Shown: positions 25,189 to 34,487 of the stretch, in pieces
Layout of the letters: each line of letters begins with the position of its first letter
How positions within the stretch are numbered: the stretch's first letter is position 1
Translations under genes and position numbers: made by a program
The notes under the pieces: generated by a model
Database searches by the model: none
Seen by the model: only the letters and a program-made list of their open reading frames with translations
Told to the model about the DNA's origin: nothing
Assembly: GCF_014641595.1 (NCBI RefSeq)
Contig: NZ_BMIA01000002.1
Location: forward strand, 1,736,001 to 1,800,000
DNA length: 64,000 nucleotides
Direction of reading: 5' to 3'
From: Dyadobacter endophyticus
GTDB lineage: Bacteria; Bacteroidota; Bacteroidia; Cytophagales; Spirosomataceae

Positions 25189-25692
25189 ATGAAAATGCAA
25201 CTATATATCATCGCCGCGATGAGCGAAAACCATGTCATCGGGCTGAACAACAGCCTGCCTTGGCACCTGCCTGATGAATGGACGCATTTCCGAAAAGTGA
25301 CTGCCGGTAAAGCATTCATGATGGGCAGAAAGAGTTTCGAAGCGCCCGACGCGCTGCATTCCGAATACCGGAATGTGATCATTACCGCTCACCCGCCTGC
25401 GCAGGCCGAGCCCCATGTGGAATACGCCAAAGATATTTCCGAAGCGATCGCGTTACTTTCCGATGAAACCGACGTATTCATTTTAGGCGGTGCGAGTATC
25501 TTTCAACAAATGCTCCCATTGGCCCAGAGAATGTATCTGACCATTATACACGCACAAGTCGAAGGCGATGCGTATTTCCCGGCATTTGACCCGAACGACT
25601 GGCACTTAGCGAGTTCAGAGTTTCATGACACCGATGACGCTCATGCGTATTCGTTTTCTATGAACCTCTACGTCCGAAAGCAGCCGGAATAA
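25189..25692 (+). CDS. folA: Dihydrofolate reductase
   Basis: Starting at MKMQLYIIAAMSEN (ATG 25189) the protein has 167 residues, the usual DHFR size. Marks are AAMSENHVIGLNNSLPWHLPDEWTHFRKVT with the active-site acid in the DE pair, MMGRKSF for NADPH, and FILGGASIFQQMLP. It reduces dihydrofolate to tetrahydrofolate with NADPH. The frame is open back to 25051, but that extension translates the REP-like palindrome and is rejected as coding. A purine-rich tract (GAGAAAGAGAAAAAAA) precedes the start. No thyA is adjacent. Confidence 0.92.
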   Translation: MKMQLYIIAAMSENHVIGLNNSLPWHLPDEWTHFRKVTAGKAFMMGRKSFEAPDALHSEYRNVIITAHPPAQAEPHVEYAKDISEAIALLSDETDVFILGGASIFQQMLPLAQRMYLTIIHAQVEGDAYFPAFDPNDWHLASSEFHDTDDAHAYSFSMNLYVRKQPE

Positions 25693-25726
25693 ACCCGCCC
25701 GTCCTTGTGCATCAAAACTTAACAGG

Positions 25727-28504
25727 ATGACAAGGATTTTTACACACACCTTACCACTCTTCTGCTGCATTTGTTGGCATATCAGATGCCATGCGCAGGA
25801 TCACTACGGCAACGAGTGGATCGATTACAAGCAGATGTACCTGCGCATTCCGGTAGCGGAGACCGGCATTTACAAAATCACCGCGGCCGAACTCGCGCGG
25901 CAGGGCATTCTGACCGATTCGATACTGATTTCCGGCATTCAACTCTTCGCACACGGCGGAGAAGTGCCGATCGAGGTTGCGGGCGAACCATCGGGCAAGC
26001 TGGGCCGCGATGGGTACATTCTGTTTTCCGGTAAAAAGAATGATGGCTACTCCGATACCGCACTATACACCAATCCGGAGGCGATGCCGCATCATTACTA
26101 TAACCTTTACTCCGACACCACAGCCTATTTCCTCACCTGGCAAAACGGCAAAAGCGGGTTAAGAACCAGCTTTCCTGCTCCCGGCACTGTTACCGACAGC
26201 GCTGCCTTTCATTGGGAAGAGGCGTTGCAACTTTTTACCTCCCACTACTTGCCCGGAAGATTCTTTCCACCCGAAAGCAATTACGAAACCGGCTCGTTAC
26301 GCACCGCTTACGACGAAGGTGAAGGGTGGACCGGGCCGGAAATCGCCGAGCGTACACCATTGGAAATTGTATTTAAAACCAATGAACTCTATAAAGACAA
26401 GCAATCGGACATTGCCTGCGAAATACTTCTCGCAGGCTGGTCGCCGGGCGTGCATTCATTTGTATTATGGGTTGGTAATGGTAAAAATTTAAGAAGAAGG
26501 TTGGCCGATTTAAATGTAATTGACCGTGAAACCAAGCTTGTTCAGTTTAAAATATCCATTGAAGATTTCGATCAAACTGGTCGGTTGATATTCACACTCC
26601 TACCCGTGGGCACAGGCGGCCACGTCTCACTCTCGTATGCACGTATGCGCTACCCGCAGGCAGGAATTCGCATCGCATCCGAGCCGATGCGAATCCTCCC
26701 GCTAAGGCCCGTCCGATTCACACAGATCGACCCGGAAACAGATTACCTGATTATCACGCATCCGCTCATGCGGGCGCCTGCCGGCGGTCTGGACCCAGTT
26801 GCCGAATATACAAGTTACCGTGCCTCCAAAAGTGGTGGCGGGTTCAAGACCGCCGCCGTTTACAGCCATGAGGTCTTTGATCAGTTTAATGCAGGACAAC
26901 CCGGTCCGCAAGGCATCCGCAATGCAATCCGCTGGCTGCACGATAAGGGAAATTTGAAATTCGCATTGCTGGCTGGACGGTCTGTCGACCCGCAAAAAGC
27001 AAGAAAAGTAAAGGATTCGTGGCAAATCGATATGGTACCAAATGCTGGTTGGCCCGGTTCCGATGTGGCGCTGGCTATGGGAGGTGGCTTTGTTCCCCTT
27101 GTCCCGATCGGCCGCATTAATGCATTAAATTCCCAACAACTGCTCGATTACCTGCATAAAGTGCAGGCCATGGAGGCCGAACCTTCTTCGGCAGCCTGGC
27201 GGAGTCGGGTGTTACACCTCAGTGGAGGTCGGTCGCGTGATGAGTTGAATGCGTTCAGATCTTACGTCCAATCCTTTGAAAAGCAACTTGAAAACACAAC
27301 GCCGACCCGGAAAGTAGCGACGATTTCGAAGCTCACAGACAGTGCAGTTGAAGCTGCACACATTGATAAACAGGTGAATGAAGGCGTAGCGCTCATTACC
27401 GCATTCGGCCACTCGTCGATTGATGTTACAGATATAGACATCGGGCGTGCAAGCGATCCGGGGAAGAATTACCGGAACCATCCGCGCTATCCGGCCGTGA
27501 TCGTCAACGGTTGTGCGGCAGGCAGCATTTTTTACTCAACCCAGACATTGAGCAGCGACTGGATATTTGCGCCCGAAAGCGGAGCAGTACTCTTTTTGGC
27601 ACATACTTTCAATGGGCCTTCGACTGCATTAAGGCGCTACACCGGAATATTCTATGAAGTCCTGGCCGATTCCGCATTCACCAACGAACCATTTGGCCGG
27701 ATCCAGCGGGAAGCGATCAGGCGGAACCTGTCGTGCAACCCTGGCATTCAGGATAGCATCAACGTCCAGCAAATGACGTTGCACGGCGACCCGGCGATCC
27801 GCATTTTCCCTGCCTCTCCCACCGGTTACGACAGCGAAGGCGAAGCGACAAATATCCCGCCGCTGATGCAGGTTTCGATCGACAGGAAACAGCTTATTAA
27901 CGGAGAGGTTGTTTCCGGGAAGCCTGTTATCGGTATCCGAATTTTCGACGACACGCTCCCGGACGCCGACAACGACACAACCATGGTGGCCATCTGGCTG
28001 AAAAAGCAATGTGACGGATGTACGGATGCCCGGGTTCCACTCCGAAATGCTATTGGAAAGAATGGAGACGGGAAATTTTACGAAATCATCATTGAACCTG
28101 CATTAGTCCCGGGCAAATACCTGCTCACCATTCAATGTCGGGATAAAACAGGGCTTTCGGCGTCCCCGTACCAGATCCATTTCGAAGTACCCGACCATAG
28201 CGGACTGATAGAAGTGGTGGTCGCCTCCAATCCATCCGGGCAATGGTTCAGGTTCACAATTCAAAATCGGGGGGTTGGTGTTACCGATCTCGAAATCACG
28301 ATCCGAAATCCGCTGGGAACGAAGGTATTCCGAAAACTGTTGCATTGTTACACCGGGCGAAACGAATACTTTTGGACTCCGGCAGTCTTCTGCGCCGGGC
28401 TTCCGGCAGGAGTTTACCATTACACGATCAATCCCGCAGAAGCCGGTCGCCCGCCGGCGTTTCCCTTCGAAGGTGTGCGGGGACATTTGCTTTACACTCC
28501 CTGA
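25727..28504 (+). CDS. C25-family cysteine peptidase, PorU-like (PorU2 type)
   Basis: This 925-residue secreted protein has an N-terminal signal (LFCCICWHIRCHAQ). It resembles the type IX sortase PorU: WIDYKQMYLRIPVAETGIYKITAAEL near the N-terminus (PorU: WFKLAVTETGIHRVDADLL). The gingipain-type dyad is His562 in TAFGHSSIDV and Cys596 in IVNGCAAGS, followed by GPSTALRRYTGIFYE and LHGDPAIRIFP. The C-terminus (residues about 830-925) resembles a sorting-type beta domain ending in LPAGVYHYTI. It could be a second sortase or a secreted protease. Its own neighbours are folA and DUF4290, not other secretion genes. Confidence 0.8.
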   Translation: MTRIFTHTLPLFCCICWHIRCHAQDHYGNEWIDYKQMYLRIPVAETGIYKITAAELARQGILTDSILISGIQLFAHGGEVPIEVAGEPSGKLGRDGYILFSGKKNDGYSDTALYTNPEAMPHHYYNLYSDTTAYFLTWQNGKSGLRTSFPAPGTVTDSAAFHWEEALQLFTSHYLPGRFFPPESNYETGSLRTAYDEGEGWTGPEIAERTPLEIVFKTNELYKDKQSDIACEILLAGWSPGVHSFVLWVGNGKNLRRRLADLNVIDRETKLVQFKISIEDFDQTGRLIFTLLPVGTGGHVSLSYARMRYPQAGIRIASEPMRILPLRPVRFTQIDPETDYLIITHPLMRAPAGGLDPVAEYTSYRASKSGGGFKTAAVYSHEVFDQFNAGQPGPQGIRNAIRWLHDKGNLKFALLAGRSVDPQKARKVKDSWQIDMVPNAGWPGSDVALAMGGGFVPLVPIGRINALNSQQLLDYLHKVQAMEAEPSSAAWRSRVLHLSGGRSRDELNAFRSYVQSFEKQLENTTPTRKVATISKLTDSAVEAAHIDKQVNEGVALITAFGHSSIDVTDIDIGRASDPGKNYRNHPRYPAVIVNGCAAGSIFYSTQTLSSDWIFAPESGAVLFLAHTFNGPSTALRRYTGIFYEVLADSAFTNEPFGRIQREAIRRNLSCNPGIQDSINVQQMTLHGDPAIRIFPASPTGYDSEGEATNIPPLMQVSIDRKQLINGEVVSGKPVIGIRIFDDTLPDADNDTTMVAIWLKKQCDGCTDARVPLRNAIGKNGDGKFYEIIIEPALVPGKYLLTIQCRDKTGLSASPYQIHFEVPDHSGLIEVVVASNPSGQWFRFTIQNRGVGVTDLEITIRNPLGTKVFRKLLHCYTGRNEYFWTPAVFCAGLPAGVYHYTINPAEAGRPPAFPFEGVRGHLLYTP

Positions 28505-28544
28505 GCCGGCGCCGCAGAATGCCTGTTTTACCGCTACACCTCAT

Positions 28545-28571
28545 TTTGTTTCCAAAAACTTATTATTTTTG
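28545..28571 (+). promoter_or_regulatory. Promoter of DUF4290-murA
   Basis: TTTG (28545-28548) and TATTTTTG (28564-28571) match the -33 and -7 elements, with a slightly short 15-bp spacer. The start site would lie about 17 nt before the TTG start codon at 28595. Confidence 0.45.
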
Positions 28572-28594
28572 TCCATTATAAAAAAGATATCCCA

Positions 28595-29326
28595 TTGAAA
28601 GAATACGGTAGTAACGTACAAAAATTGGCCGACCACATCGTCACGATCGAGGACAAGGCTAAGCGCACACTTTATGCGCATATCCTGGTCGAGCTTATGC
28701 GTCAGATACATCCCAACATGCGGGATAACCAGGACTACACCAACAAGTTGTGGGACGACCTGTACATTATTTCCGGTTTCGAGTTGGATGTCGACAGTCC
28801 TTTCCCGCCTCCATCCAAGGAAGCACTGGGCAAAAAGCCGCTGCGCGTCGAGTATAACCAGCAAAACCTGACGTTCCGCCACTACGGTCGCAATATCGAT
28901 TTGCTTCTGGAAAAAGCCTCACAGACCGAAAATCCGGAAGATCGCCTGGCATTCGTTTCCTACATTTTCCGTCTGATGCGCTCGTTCTTCAACGCATGGA
29001 ATAAGGATAACCCGGAAGACAACGTGCTGCTCGGGCAGCTGGAACAACTCAGCAAAGGTCGTTTGCAGGAGGAAATCGACTATATCCGCAAGTCGGGGCC
29101 CATCGACGCCGCACCGAAAGACCGCAACAACAACCAGGAACGGAACCGTGTGAACCAGTCGGGCGGAAATAACTTCAAAGCGCAATCCAGCCACAATTCC
29201 GACAGGCAGGGCGGCAACAGCCAAGGCAACCAAAACCGCAATCGGAACAACAAATTCTCCAACCGGAACGGAAGCAACAACAATAACAACAACCGGAATA
29301 ACAACCGCAAAAAACCTGGAATGTAA
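28595..29326 (+). CDS. DUF4290 protein with Asn-rich tail
   Basis: This 243-residue protein starts at TTG 28595; no in-frame ATG is available upstream before the promoter. Residues 1-165 form the DUF4290 domain (YGSNVQKLADHI, LMRQIHPNMRDNQDY, HYGRNIDLLLEKA, IFRLMRSFFNAWNKDN). The last 70 residues are a low-complexity Asn/Arg/Gln/Gly tail with runs of Asn, reminiscent of RNA-binding or disordered linkers. It is a Bacteroidota-specific family of unknown role. It lies 45 bp ahead of murA and is probably co-transcribed with it. Confidence 0.85.
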   Translation: MKEYGSNVQKLADHIVTIEDKAKRTLYAHILVELMRQIHPNMRDNQDYTNKLWDDLYIISGFELDVDSPFPPPSKEALGKKPLRVEYNQQNLTFRHYGRNIDLLLEKASQTENPEDRLAFVSYIFRLMRSFFNAWNKDNPEDNVLLGQLEQLSKGRLQEEIDYIRKSGPIDAAPKDRNNNQERNRVNQSGGNNFKAQSSHNSDRQGGNSQGNQNRNRNNKFSNRNGSNNNNNNRNNNRKKPGM

Positions 29327-29371
29327 CATCCAGGTTTCATTTTATACCGTCTCAATTGCCCAAAATCTTCT

Positions 29372-30679
29372 ATGGCATCATTCAAAATTACCGGGGATCG
29401 ACGTCTCAAGGGTGAAATCGTGCCGCAAGGCGCCAAAAACGAAGCATTGCAGATTATCTGCGCCGTACTCCTCACCAAAGAGCCGGTTACTATCCACAAC
29501 ATCCCCAACATCCGCGACGTAAACCAGTTGATCAACCTGCTGGGCGATCTGGGCGTACGCCGCACCCGTCTGAGCGATTCCTCCATCCGTTTCGAAGCCG
29601 ACGATATTAACCTCGATTACCTCGAATCGGATTCATTCCGGCAGAAAGCCGCTGCATTGCGTGGCTCGGTGATGTTGCTCGGGCCTATGCTGGCCCGTTT
29701 CCGTAAAGGACGCATTCCACGTCCTGGTGGCGACAAAATCGGCCGGAGAAGACTGGACACGCACTTCCTGGGTTTTGAAAAACTGGGGGCGGAGTTTAGT
29801 TATGACGAAGAAGATGGCGGGTTCTATCGCGTCGATGCAGCCAATCTGAAAGGCACTTACATGCTTTTGGACGAGGCTTCGGTAACCGGTACTGCCAACG
29901 TGTTGATGGCGGCGGTGATGGCCGAAGGCACTACAACCATTTACAATGCGGCCTGCGAGCCCTATTTGCAGCAGCTTTGTAAAATGCTGAACCGCATGGG
30001 TGCCAAAATCTCCGGTATCGCCTCCAACATGCTCATCGTCGAAGGCGTTAGCGAGCTGAAAGGCACCGAGCACACGATGCTCCCGGATATGATCGAGATC
30101 GGTAGCTTCATCGGCCTTGCGGCTATGACGCAGTCGGAGATCACGATCAAAAATTGCCAAATTCCTGAACTGGGCATTATTCCTGACGTATTCAAAAGAT
30201 TGGGCATTCAAATGGAGTTCCGTGGCGACGATATCTTCATCCCGGCCCAGGAACGCTACCGCATCGAAAACTACCTCGACGGCTCTACGCTTTCTGTTGC
30301 CGATGCGCCATGGCCCGGCTTTACGCCCGACTTGCTTAGTATCGTGCTCGTTACGGCCACCCAGGCTCAGGGAACGGTTCTCATTCACCAGAAGATGTTC
30401 GAAAGCCGCCTGTTCTTTGTGGATAAACTGATCGAAATGGGCGCGCAGATCATTCTTTGCGATCCGCACCGCGCGACGGTGATCGGGCACAACCGCGAGA
30501 CGCAGCTTCGCGGTATTCGGATGACTTCCCCTGATATCCGCGCCGGGGTTGCATTGCTCATCGCCGCAATGTCCGCCAAAGGCGTAAGTATTATCGATAA
30601 TATCGAGCAAATCGACCGCGGTTATCAGAACATCGATACCCGCCTGAACGCGATCGGTGCTGAGATTGTGCGGTTGTAA
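29372..30679 (+). CDS. murA: UDP-N-acetylglucosamine 1-carboxyvinyltransferase with Cys-to-Asp active site
   Basis: This 435-residue enzyme transfers enolpyruvate from PEP to UDP-GlcNAc, the first committed step of peptidoglycan synthesis. The N-terminal PQGAKNEALQI contains Lys22-Asn23 (the family KN pair). The active-site loop reads RPGGDKIGRRRLDTH. At the position where E. coli MurA has Cys115, attacked by fosfomycin, this protein has Asp121. Cys-to-Asp MurA variants are catalytically active and fosfomycin-resistant in other bacteria. The rest, including FTPDLLSIVLVTATQAQGT and RAGVALLIAAMSAKG, is normal. Confidence 0.95.
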   Translation: MASFKITGDRRLKGEIVPQGAKNEALQIICAVLLTKEPVTIHNIPNIRDVNQLINLLGDLGVRRTRLSDSSIRFEADDINLDYLESDSFRQKAAALRGSVMLLGPMLARFRKGRIPRPGGDKIGRRRLDTHFLGFEKLGAEFSYDEEDGGFYRVDAANLKGTYMLLDEASVTGTANVLMAAVMAEGTTTIYNAACEPYLQQLCKMLNRMGAKISGIASNMLIVEGVSELKGTEHTMLPDMIEIGSFIGLAAMTQSEITIKNCQIPELGIIPDVFKRLGIQMEFRGDDIFIPAQERYRIENYLDGSTLSVADAPWPGFTPDLLSIVLVTATQAQGTVLIHQKMFESRLFFVDKLIEMGAQIILCDPHRATVIGHNRETQLRGIRMTSPDIRAGVALLIAAMSAKGVSIIDNIEQIDRGYQNIDTRLNAIGAEIVRL

Positions 30680-30690
30680 CCCAAATGTCA

Positions 30691-30755
30691 CACTGAGCAA
30701 AGTCGAAGTGCTTGCAGAACGTTTTACCGTACTGACTGTCTTCGACTTCGCTCAG
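30691..30755. repeat. REP-like inverted repeat between convergent genes
   Basis: CTGAGCAAAGTCGAAG (30693-30708) pairs with 30740-30755 with one mismatch, around a 31-bp loop. It lies between the murA stop and the converging DUF1080 stop. The core is shared with the element at 15249, also between convergent genes. Confidence 0.75.
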
Positions 30756-30771
30756 ACCGACAATCTGCCAA

Positions 30772-31632
30772 TTACTTCTTCTTGCCGTAAGTACACTTGC
30801 TGTTATCCGCCTTCACATAATACGACTTGTAGTTCGTCGCTTTCGGATCCATACAGCCTTTCAAATCCAAAATCTCCACTTTCCTGAACTCAACCGGATG
30901 GCTTTCGCTTTGCAGTGAGATCGAACCGTGATCAAGCAGCTTTCCGGCGATCATGAGTGAAGGATCGTGGCCACTTACGTTTCCGCCGCCCAACTGGGGT
31001 TTGTTGTATTCCAAAACCATTTCCTCATTGGCAAAATGCTGAATCAGCGAGTCGCCCAGCACAAGTACTTCCGCCCGCACCCATTGATCGCCATTGTAGG
31101 TTTTAGATTTGGAATTAATGCAATGCTGCGTAACCAGCTTGCCATCGATCACCACATTTGTGCCAGGCGTACAAAGGTTACAAGTTGTGCGGGTCTTGTC
31201 GTTTCCGCCCAATAGCTGCACCTCTATCGACGCGGGGAAATCCTGGTTTTTACCCATCGTAGCAGCCGGCTGCCCGTGTACCATGATACCGCTGTTGCGC
31301 CATGCCCAGCCCTCGCCTTTGGGCGCCTGCTCGCCCACGAATCGGTATTCTACGGCAACGCGATAATAGGAAAAATCACCTTTGTAGAAGATATGGCCGT
31401 ATTTTTGGGCAAAATCATCGTACTTGTCGTAACGGACCACCATTTTACCGTCTTCTACGCGAAAAGTATTGTTGTAGTTGTCGTTCAGATCGTAGCCTCG
31501 GATCTTGATATCCCAGCCATCCAGGTTTTTTCCGTTGAAAAGCTGTTTCCATTCCTGTTTGCCGGCATCATTCTTTTGGCCGAAAACCATAAGGCACACA
31601 AGGCTGAATAGGATCGTGAGTTGTAATTTCAT
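30772..31632 (-). CDS. Secreted DUF1080 (3-keto-glycoside hydrolase-like) protein
   Basis: This 286-residue protein has a signal peptide (LTILFSLVCLMVFGQ). A DUF1080 jelly-roll follows: WKQLFNGKNLDGWDIKIRGY, DGKMVVRYDKYDDFAQKYGHIFYKGDFSYYRVAVEYRF and WAWRNSGIMVHGQ. Some DUF1080 proteins hydrolyse 3-keto-glycosides made by Gfo/Idh/MocA or GMC oxidases, which also occur in this window but far away. The C-terminus (GCMDPKATNYKSYYVK...CTYGKKK) is a Cys-framed motif seen at the ends of secreted Bacteroidota proteins. Confidence 0.85.
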   Translation of the reverse strand: MKLQLTILFSLVCLMVFGQKNDAGKQEWKQLFNGKNLDGWDIKIRGYDLNDNYNNTFRVEDGKMVVRYDKYDDFAQKYGHIFYKGDFSYYRVAVEYRFVGEQAPKGEGWAWRNSGIMVHGQPAATMGKNQDFPASIEVQLLGGNDKTRTTCNLCTPGTNVVIDGKLVTQHCINSKSKTYNGDQWVRAEVLVLGDSLIQHFANEEMVLEYNKPQLGGGNVSGHDPSLMIAGKLLDHGSISLQSESHPVEFRKVEILDLKGCMDPKATNYKSYYVKADNSKCTYGKKK

Positions 31633-31680
31633 GAATACGGGTTAAGTTAAGATTGATCACGCTTTCGACGTATGTTTGCA

Positions 31681-31712
31681 GCGCCGGGCGTCGGGCGCCG
31701 GGCGTCGGGCGC
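31681..31712. repeat. Tandem GC-rich 14-bp repeat
   Basis: The unit GCGCCGGGCGTCGG occurs twice in tandem, followed by GCGC, in the divergent gap between the DUF1080 gene and the photolyase. It is GC-rich compared with its surroundings and may be a recent slippage duplication or a protein-binding site. Confidence 0.7.
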
Positions 31713-31863
31713 TCCGGCAGTAAATATACGATTTGAAAAACCATACTCGTACGCAGGCACCGCATTAAAAACCCTGGCATGCCGCGGGTTCCCTGATCCA
31801 AGAACCGCCTTACTTCGTAGTTGAGTTGTACTAATAATCCTTCATTCTGATCACAAAAGTTGT

Positions 31864-33192
31864 ATGAGCCTGAAAACGAAAGACAAAATCGTGCTATTCT
31901 GGTTTCGCCGCGATCTTCGGCTGCAAGACAATGCCGGGCTCTATTATGCATTGCTTTCCGGTTACCCGGTCGTTCCGCTCTTCATTTTCGACCGGAATAT
32001 TCTGGACGACATCGAAGAAAAGAAGGACCCGCGCCTGACGTTTATATATGATGCCATTTTAAAAATCCGGGAAGAGTTGCAGCAGAAAGGGGCTGATATC
32101 CTCGTTGAATACGGGTTCCCGGTAGAAATCTGGGAAAGGCTTGCTGATGAATATGACATCGCCGAAGTTTACACCAACACCGATTACGAGCCCTATGCCA
32201 CCGACCGCGACAAGGAAGTTTACCGGATTTTGAAGAAAAAGGATATTGTTTTCAAAACCTGCAAAGACCAGGTCATTTTTGAAAAACAGGAAATATTAAG
32301 CGGCCAGGGTATGCCATACACCGTTTTTACGCCATACAGCCGTGCATGGAAAGAGAAGCTCAACGATTTTTACCTTAAATCTTATCCTACCAGGAAGTAT
32401 TTCCGGCATTTCTACAAATGGCATGGCGCAGCATTGCCTGCATTAAAGGATATGGGATTTGAAAAGGCAGACTATGAATTTCCCTCCGGTCACATTGATA
32501 ATGCTTTGCTTGAAGACTACGCAAAAGAGCGCGATTTCCCAGCCAAGGAGGCTACCAGCCGCATAGGCATTCACTTGCGTTTTGGCACTGTAAGCATACG
32601 AAAGCTTGCACGCCAGGCACGCACGCACAGCGACACGTTTCTGAACGAACTAATCTGGCGGGACTTTTACCAGCAAATCCTTTCTAATTTCCCGCATGTA
32701 GGCAAGGGCGAAGCTTTCCGGAAGGCTTATGATTTTATCAAATGGCGCTACGACAAGCGTGATTTCCAGAAATGGTGTGAGGGTAGAACGGGTTATCCAC
32801 TGGTAGACGCGGGCATGCGCCAGCTCAATGCGATCGGGTTCATGCACAACCGTGTGCGGATGGTCACCGCCAGCTTCCTGTCCAAACATTTGCTGATCGA
32901 CTGGCGCTGGGGCGAGGCCTATTTTGCCGAAAAGCTGCTGGATTACGATCTCGCGGCCAACAATGGCGGATGGCAATGGGCGGCGGGATCAGGAACGGAT
33001 GCCGCCCCGTATTTCCGGATATTCAACCCGGCATCGCAGGCGGAGAAGTTCGACCCGAAAATGGAGTACATCAAAAAATGGGTCCCGGAATTTGGTACCG
33101 CCGATTACCCCGAACCGATGGTCGATCACAAAATGGCCCGCGAGCGCTGCCTGAAATCTTACAAGGATGCGTTAGACAAAGCCAACCAGTAG
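31864..33192 (+). CDS. phrB: Deoxyribodipyrimidine photolyase / cryptochrome
   Basis: This 442-residue flavoprotein starts with the antenna-domain sequence IVLFWFRRDLRLQDNAGLYYAL. The FAD domain follows with TSRIGIHLRFGTVSIRKL, LIWRDFYQQIL, the binding block WCEGRTGYPLVDAGMRQLNAIGFMHNRVRMVTASFLSKHLLIDWRWGE and ANNGGWQWAAGSGTDAAPYFRIFNP. Class I CPD photolyases use light to split cyclobutane pyrimidine dimers; Trp residues for electron transfer are present in WRWGE and GGWQWAAG. Its stop codon abuts that of the convergent M16-like gene with no gap, so no terminator separates them. Confidence 0.93.
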   Translation: MSLKTKDKIVLFWFRRDLRLQDNAGLYYALLSGYPVVPLFIFDRNILDDIEEKKDPRLTFIYDAILKIREELQQKGADILVEYGFPVEIWERLADEYDIAEVYTNTDYEPYATDRDKEVYRILKKKDIVFKTCKDQVIFEKQEILSGQGMPYTVFTPYSRAWKEKLNDFYLKSYPTRKYFRHFYKWHGAALPALKDMGFEKADYEFPSGHIDNALLEDYAKERDFPAKEATSRIGIHLRFGTVSIRKLARQARTHSDTFLNELIWRDFYQQILSNFPHVGKGEAFRKAYDFIKWRYDKRDFQKWCEGRTGYPLVDAGMRQLNAIGFMHNRVRMVTASFLSKHLLIDWRWGEAYFAEKLLDYDLAANNGGWQWAAGSGTDAAPYFRIFNPASQAEKFDPKMEYIKKWVPEFGTADYPEPMVDHKMARERCLKSYKDALDKANQ

Positions 33193-34473
33193 CTATTTGC
33201 CCCCTGCAACCACCGTCACCATATCTTTTGTGTTCAGGTAGCGGTTGGCCATTTCCATCACGTCCGCAGCCGTGGTGGCGTGAACACGGTCGATGTACTG
33301 GTTGAAAAAATCGGCGGGCAGGCTGTCCAGCAACAATATCTTACGCCGGTCGGCCACTTCGAATGCGGTATTCAATGAGCCTGCAAACTCGCCGGCCATA
33401 AAGCTCTTGACGGTCTGCAATTCTTCATCTCCCACCAGTTCGGTCTGCAAGCGGGATATTTCTTTTTTGATCTCGTCGATGGTCTGTTGGGTAAATTCTT
33501 TCTTCACATCTGTACCGATCATCAGGTAACCCTCATTACGCAACGTCACGAGATGCGAGGAGATGCCGTAGGTAAGGCCTTTTTCTTCGCGGATATTTTT
33601 CATCAGCCGCGACCCGAAATAGCCGCCCAGGATCTCGTTTGTTACCAGCATTTTGAAATAGTCGGGATGATGGCGGTTAAACAGCACCCGGCCCATCCTG
33701 ATCGAGGACTGAACACTTTCAGGCCGGTCCACGATGGTCTCGTCGCCTTGGTAGGGTTCGGATGCATCGAAGTAAAATGGACCCGTCTCGACATCGAAGG
33801 AATTTTGCCCTAATGTCGCATTTACATGCTGCACATCAGCCTCGGTAACCTGACCCGCGAGCACCACCGTAAATTTGCCGTCGCGTATAAACCGTTCGTA
33901 ATGCATCTGTACCGCCCCCATTCCCAGTGCTTCGATCTCCTCCGCGTTCTGGCTTTGTCCGTAAGGATGTGCCGCACCGAACAACCGTGCCCTGAACTCG
34001 GTAGTGGCGAGATACGCGGTTTTCTCCCTGTTTACTTTCAAATTCTGGACAGTGATATTTTTCAGTTCCTGAAACTCCTTCTCAGGGAATGTGGCACTGC
34101 GGATCAGCTTCTGCACCAGCGGAAGTACCTCGGGTAGGAAGCGCGACAGGCAATACACCACAATACCGACGCGATCGGAGGTGTGGGTCAGCTCTGTGAA
34201 CGCACCAAGCTGGTCGAATGCTTCGCTGATTTCCTGTGACGTCATCCCCTCAACGCCTTCCGTCAGCATTTTGACGGCAAAATACGATGCCGCCGCCTCG
34301 CTTTCATACCAGTTACCTGCTTCGAAAATACACTCCAGACGTACCACCGGCTGCTCCCCGATATTGATCACATGCAATGCGATCCCGTTATCGAGCGTGT
34401 AGGTTTGAGGGCCAGGCAAGTTTACGGTTTGAACAACTTTGAAATCAGGAGCAATGGTACGATCCAGTGACAT
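33193..34473 (-). CDS. M16-family peptidase-like protein lacking the zinc motif
   Basis: This 426-residue protein has the M16 (pitrilysin/insulinase) fold. YTLDNGIALHVINIGEQPVVRLECIFEAGNWYE leads into a helix where active enzymes carry HxxEH. Here the segment reads ASYFAVKMLTEG, so both His and the Glu are absent. The C-terminal half carries NEILGGYFGSRLMKNIREEKGLTYG, typical of the regulatory half. It is therefore probably the inactive partner of a heterodimeric M16 peptidase, yet no active M16 gene is beside it. It follows porU-porV on the same strand, with an intrinsic terminator only 15 bp before its start. Confidence 0.85.
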   Translation of the reverse strand: MSLDRTIAPDFKVVQTVNLPGPQTYTLDNGIALHVINIGEQPVVRLECIFEAGNWYESEAAASYFAVKMLTEGVEGMTSQEISEAFDQLGAFTELTHTSDRVGIVVYCLSRFLPEVLPLVQKLIRSATFPEKEFQELKNITVQNLKVNREKTAYLATTEFRARLFGAAHPYGQSQNAEEIEALGMGAVQMHYERFIRDGKFTVVLAGQVTEADVQHVNATLGQNSFDVETGPFYFDASEPYQGDETIVDRPESVQSSIRMGRVLFNRHHPDYFKMLVTNEILGGYFGSRLMKNIREEKGLTYGISSHLVTLRNEGYLMIGTDVKKEFTQQTIDEIKKEISRLQTELVGDEELQTVKSFMAGEFAGSLNTAFEVADRRKILLLDSLPADFFNQYIDRVHATTAADVMEMANRYLNTKDMVTVVAGGK

Positions 34474-34487
34474 GGGCGGCGATGAGT

